Assembly: GCA_031407985.1 (NCBI GenBank)
Contig: JANOJB010000119.1
Coordinates: 17,957-81,956, forward strand
Source of the DNA: FEN-1088 sp031407985
GTDB lineage: Bacteria > Myxococcota_A > Polyangia > Fen-1088
Reading direction: 5' to 3'
Length of the DNA: 64,000 nt
Shown: positions 62,763 to 64,000 of the stretch, piece by piece
Position numbering within the stretch: position 1 is the stretch's first letter
Layout of the letters: each line of letters starts with the position of its first letter
Made by a program: the position numbers and the translations under genes
The notes under the pieces: generated by a model
What the model was told of the DNA's origin: nothing
What the model saw: the letters and a program-made list of their open reading frames with translations, nothing else
The model's database searches: none

Positions 62763-63995
62763 ATGAGAACCCCATCAAAATTCCTGACCATCGCCCTTCT
62801 TTCCACCCCTCTCTTCGGCGTCGCTTGCACGCCCCCCGATGACGTCGGTGCTCTGCAAGAAAGTGAAGGCGCCGGCTTGGGCTCGTTCAACGGCCTCTCC
62901 TCCATCAACGGCCTCTCGTCGTCCAACGGACTCATGTCCGCCAACGGACTCGCCTCCGCCAACGGTCTCAGCTCCCTCAACGGGCTTAGCTCCGTCAACG
63001 GACTGTCGTCGTCCAACGGACTCATCACCACCGACGGTGGCCGCAAGACCATCTCCTACATCGCCAAGTGCGCCCTCCCCGCGGGCCGCTCCTTCTCCAA
63101 GGTCTACGGCGGCGTCACCTACAAGTTCGACGGCCTCCTCGGCGTCGGCGCCGCCTGGGAATTCGGCGCCTGCGACAAAGACTGCCAGGAACATGTCAGC
63201 GCCTGCGTCCTCGCCCACGTCAACACCACCGGCCAGAACGTCTCCATCTTCGTCGACGGTGATCACCCCGCCCTCGGCTGGGGCCAGAACTCCAGCTACC
63301 CGTACCAGGAGGGCTCGTTCTTCGGAAACATCTTCACCTCGCCCCCCACCGCCAACTACTGCAACGGCAAGGATTTCGACAAGGGCCTCGTCGCGGGTCG
63401 CATCGGCGCCACCGCCGGCAGCCCTTACGTCAACCCCTTCGCCTCAGGCACCACCTACTGCAAAGACCACTGCACCGCCCAGGACCAGCCCAACCAGGAC
63501 GACGGCTACAAGGCCTGCAACGGCTGGAACCACGTCGTCACCGTTTGGCGCAATTTCGACCCCAACACCGATTACAAGGTCTGCAACCGCGCCACAGGCA
63601 AGTGTCTGAACGTCGACGGCGGCAGCACCGGCGACGGCGCCAAGGTCGTTCAAAGCACCTACGCTTCTTCCAACACCAGCATGCGCTGGCGCATGGTCCA
63701 GACGGCCCCCGGGCAGTACAAGTTCACCAACAAGAAGAGCGGCAAGGTCATGGACATCTTCGGTCAGAGCACCGCCAACGGCACTGCCCTGATTCAGTAC
63801 ACGTCCTACAACACCACCAACCAGCGCTTCTCCTTCACCCCCACCGGCGACGGCTTCTACAAGTTCAGCCCCGTCTCCAACACCGCAGCTTCCCTCGACG
63901 TCCCAGGCTGGTCCGCCACCGAGAACCTCCCCATCCTCCAGTACACCTACGGCGGCGGCAACAACCAACAGTGGAACATCGTCCCCGCCAACTAA
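62763..63995 (+). CDS. Secreted protein with SxNGL repeats, Cys-rich domain and ricin-type lectin
   Basis: 410 residues from ATG 62763 (GAGGAGTCACCC upstream); the frame is open further back but not coding-like. A signal ends in lipobox-like GVAC. Residues about 41-87 are eight units of x-N-G-L-S-S (next entry). A Cys domain follows (about 95-270: TYKFDGLLGVGAAWEFG, ACDKDCQEHVSACVL, GWGQNSSYPYQEGSFFG, YCNGKDFDKGLVAGRIG, CKDHC, KACNGWNHVVTVW) of a myxobacterial type with no known function. The C-terminal beta-trefoil (about 275-410) has three QxW-like repeats (RWRM, QRFSF, QQWNI). It probably binds glycans outside the cell. Confidence 0.9.
   Translation: MRTPSKFLTIALLSTPLFGVACTPPDDVGALQESEGAGLGSFNGLSSINGLSSSNGLMSANGLASANGLSSLNGLSSVNGLSSSNGLITTDGGRKTISYIAKCALPAGRSFSKVYGGVTYKFDGLLGVGAAWEFGACDKDCQEHVSACVLAHVNTTGQNVSIFVDGDHPALGWGQNSSYPYQEGSFFGNIFTSPPTANYCNGKDFDKGLVAGRIGATAGSPYVNPFASGTTYCKDHCTAQDQPNQDDGYKACNGWNHVVTVWRNFDPNTDYKVCNRATGKCLNVDGGSTGDGAKVVQSTYASSNTSMRWRMVQTAPGQYKFTNKKSGKVMDIFGQSTANGTALIQYTSYNTTNQRFSFTPTGDGFYKFSPVSNTAASLDVPGWSATENLPILQYTYGGGNNQQWNIVPAN
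62883..63023 (+). repeat. Eight-unit 18-base in-frame repeat (SxNGL)
   Basis: Eight copies of a six-residue unit, consensus SSxNGL, with x as F, I, S, A, A, L, V, S in order. Codons vary between copies, so the protein, not the DNA, is conserved. The unit is a low-complexity N-G turn followed by Leu and Ser. Confidence 0.9.
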
Positions 63996-64000
63996 CCCCC

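Overview
The window is a GC-rich chromosomal stretch (no GC value computed) with 57 supported protein genes, no tRNA, rRNA, CRISPR array or insertion sequence that I can see. The gene content points to a member of the Myxococcota, probably Polyangia-like. The signs are secreted lipoproteins with long Gly/Ser/Thr linkers, a pseudokinase fused to a GYF_2-like domain and a TonB-like C-terminus, an ECF sigma/FecR/barrel operon, a probable DUF6178 protein, PilZ and DUF4332 proteins, and an SxNGL-repeat/ricin-type secreted protein. This placement is inference from families, not from a marker gene.

Layout. 1-1.8 kb (minus): metallophosphoesterase (cut by the window edge), endonuclease/exonuclease/phosphatase protein and QueD. 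1.9-3.2 kb: MFS transporter. 3.2-6.2 kb: three overlapping genes for an ECF sigma factor, a FecR-TPR membrane protein and a barrel-like exported protein. 6.2-7.5 kb (minus): response regulator with an EAL domain. 7.5-11 kb: pdhA-pdhB-pdhC. 11-14.8 kb (minus): Cys-rich lipoprotein, TPR/barrel protein and di-haem peroxidase-like lipoprotein. 15.2-16.6 kb: lpd. 16.7-19 kb (minus): SGNH hydrolase and GH10 xylanase lipoproteins. 19.1-22 kb: predicted propeller-like exported protein, lipA, divergent lgt. 22-26.6 kb (minus): cysE, DHH-motif protein, two paralogous Cys-rich lipoproteins and a TPR protein. 26.8-35.5 kb: a mixed run including DUF2845, class IV aminotransferase, PilZ, DUF4332, pseudokinase and HEAT-repeat genes. 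35.4-43.9 kb (minus): the housekeeping cluster tilS-ftsH-folP-glmM-pdxJ-acpS-nnr. 44-46.8 kb: probable DUF6178 protein and an unknown. 46.8-52.3 kb (minus): two FtsX-type permeases, ATPase, adaptor and an ATP-grasp ligase. 52.3-55.2 kb: triple-PAN lipoprotein divergent from prfC. 55.2-61.6 kb (minus): SprT/DUF2786 protein, unknown exported protein, GH6 cellulase-like lipoprotein, small membrane protein and LigD. 61.7-64 kb: aat, a pseudogene scrap and the SxNGL/lectin protein.

How the genes fit together. PDH E1/E2/E3 and lipoyl synthase lie within 14 kb and make one lipoylated dehydrogenase complex. GH6, GH10 and possibly the SGNH hydrolase are predicted surface lipoproteins for plant polysaccharide attack. 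Two separate loci on the same strand pair a TPR protein with Cys-rich lipoproteins, a recurring module of unknown function. Two multidomain proteins have lost catalytic residues: the kinase-like protein lacks the K, D and D of an active kinase, and the LigD central ligase domain lacks the nucleotidyl-accepting lysine while its polymerase and phosphoesterase motifs look intact. These two, the SxNGL protein with its upstream relic, and the TPR/Cys-rich modules are the best candidates for new biology.
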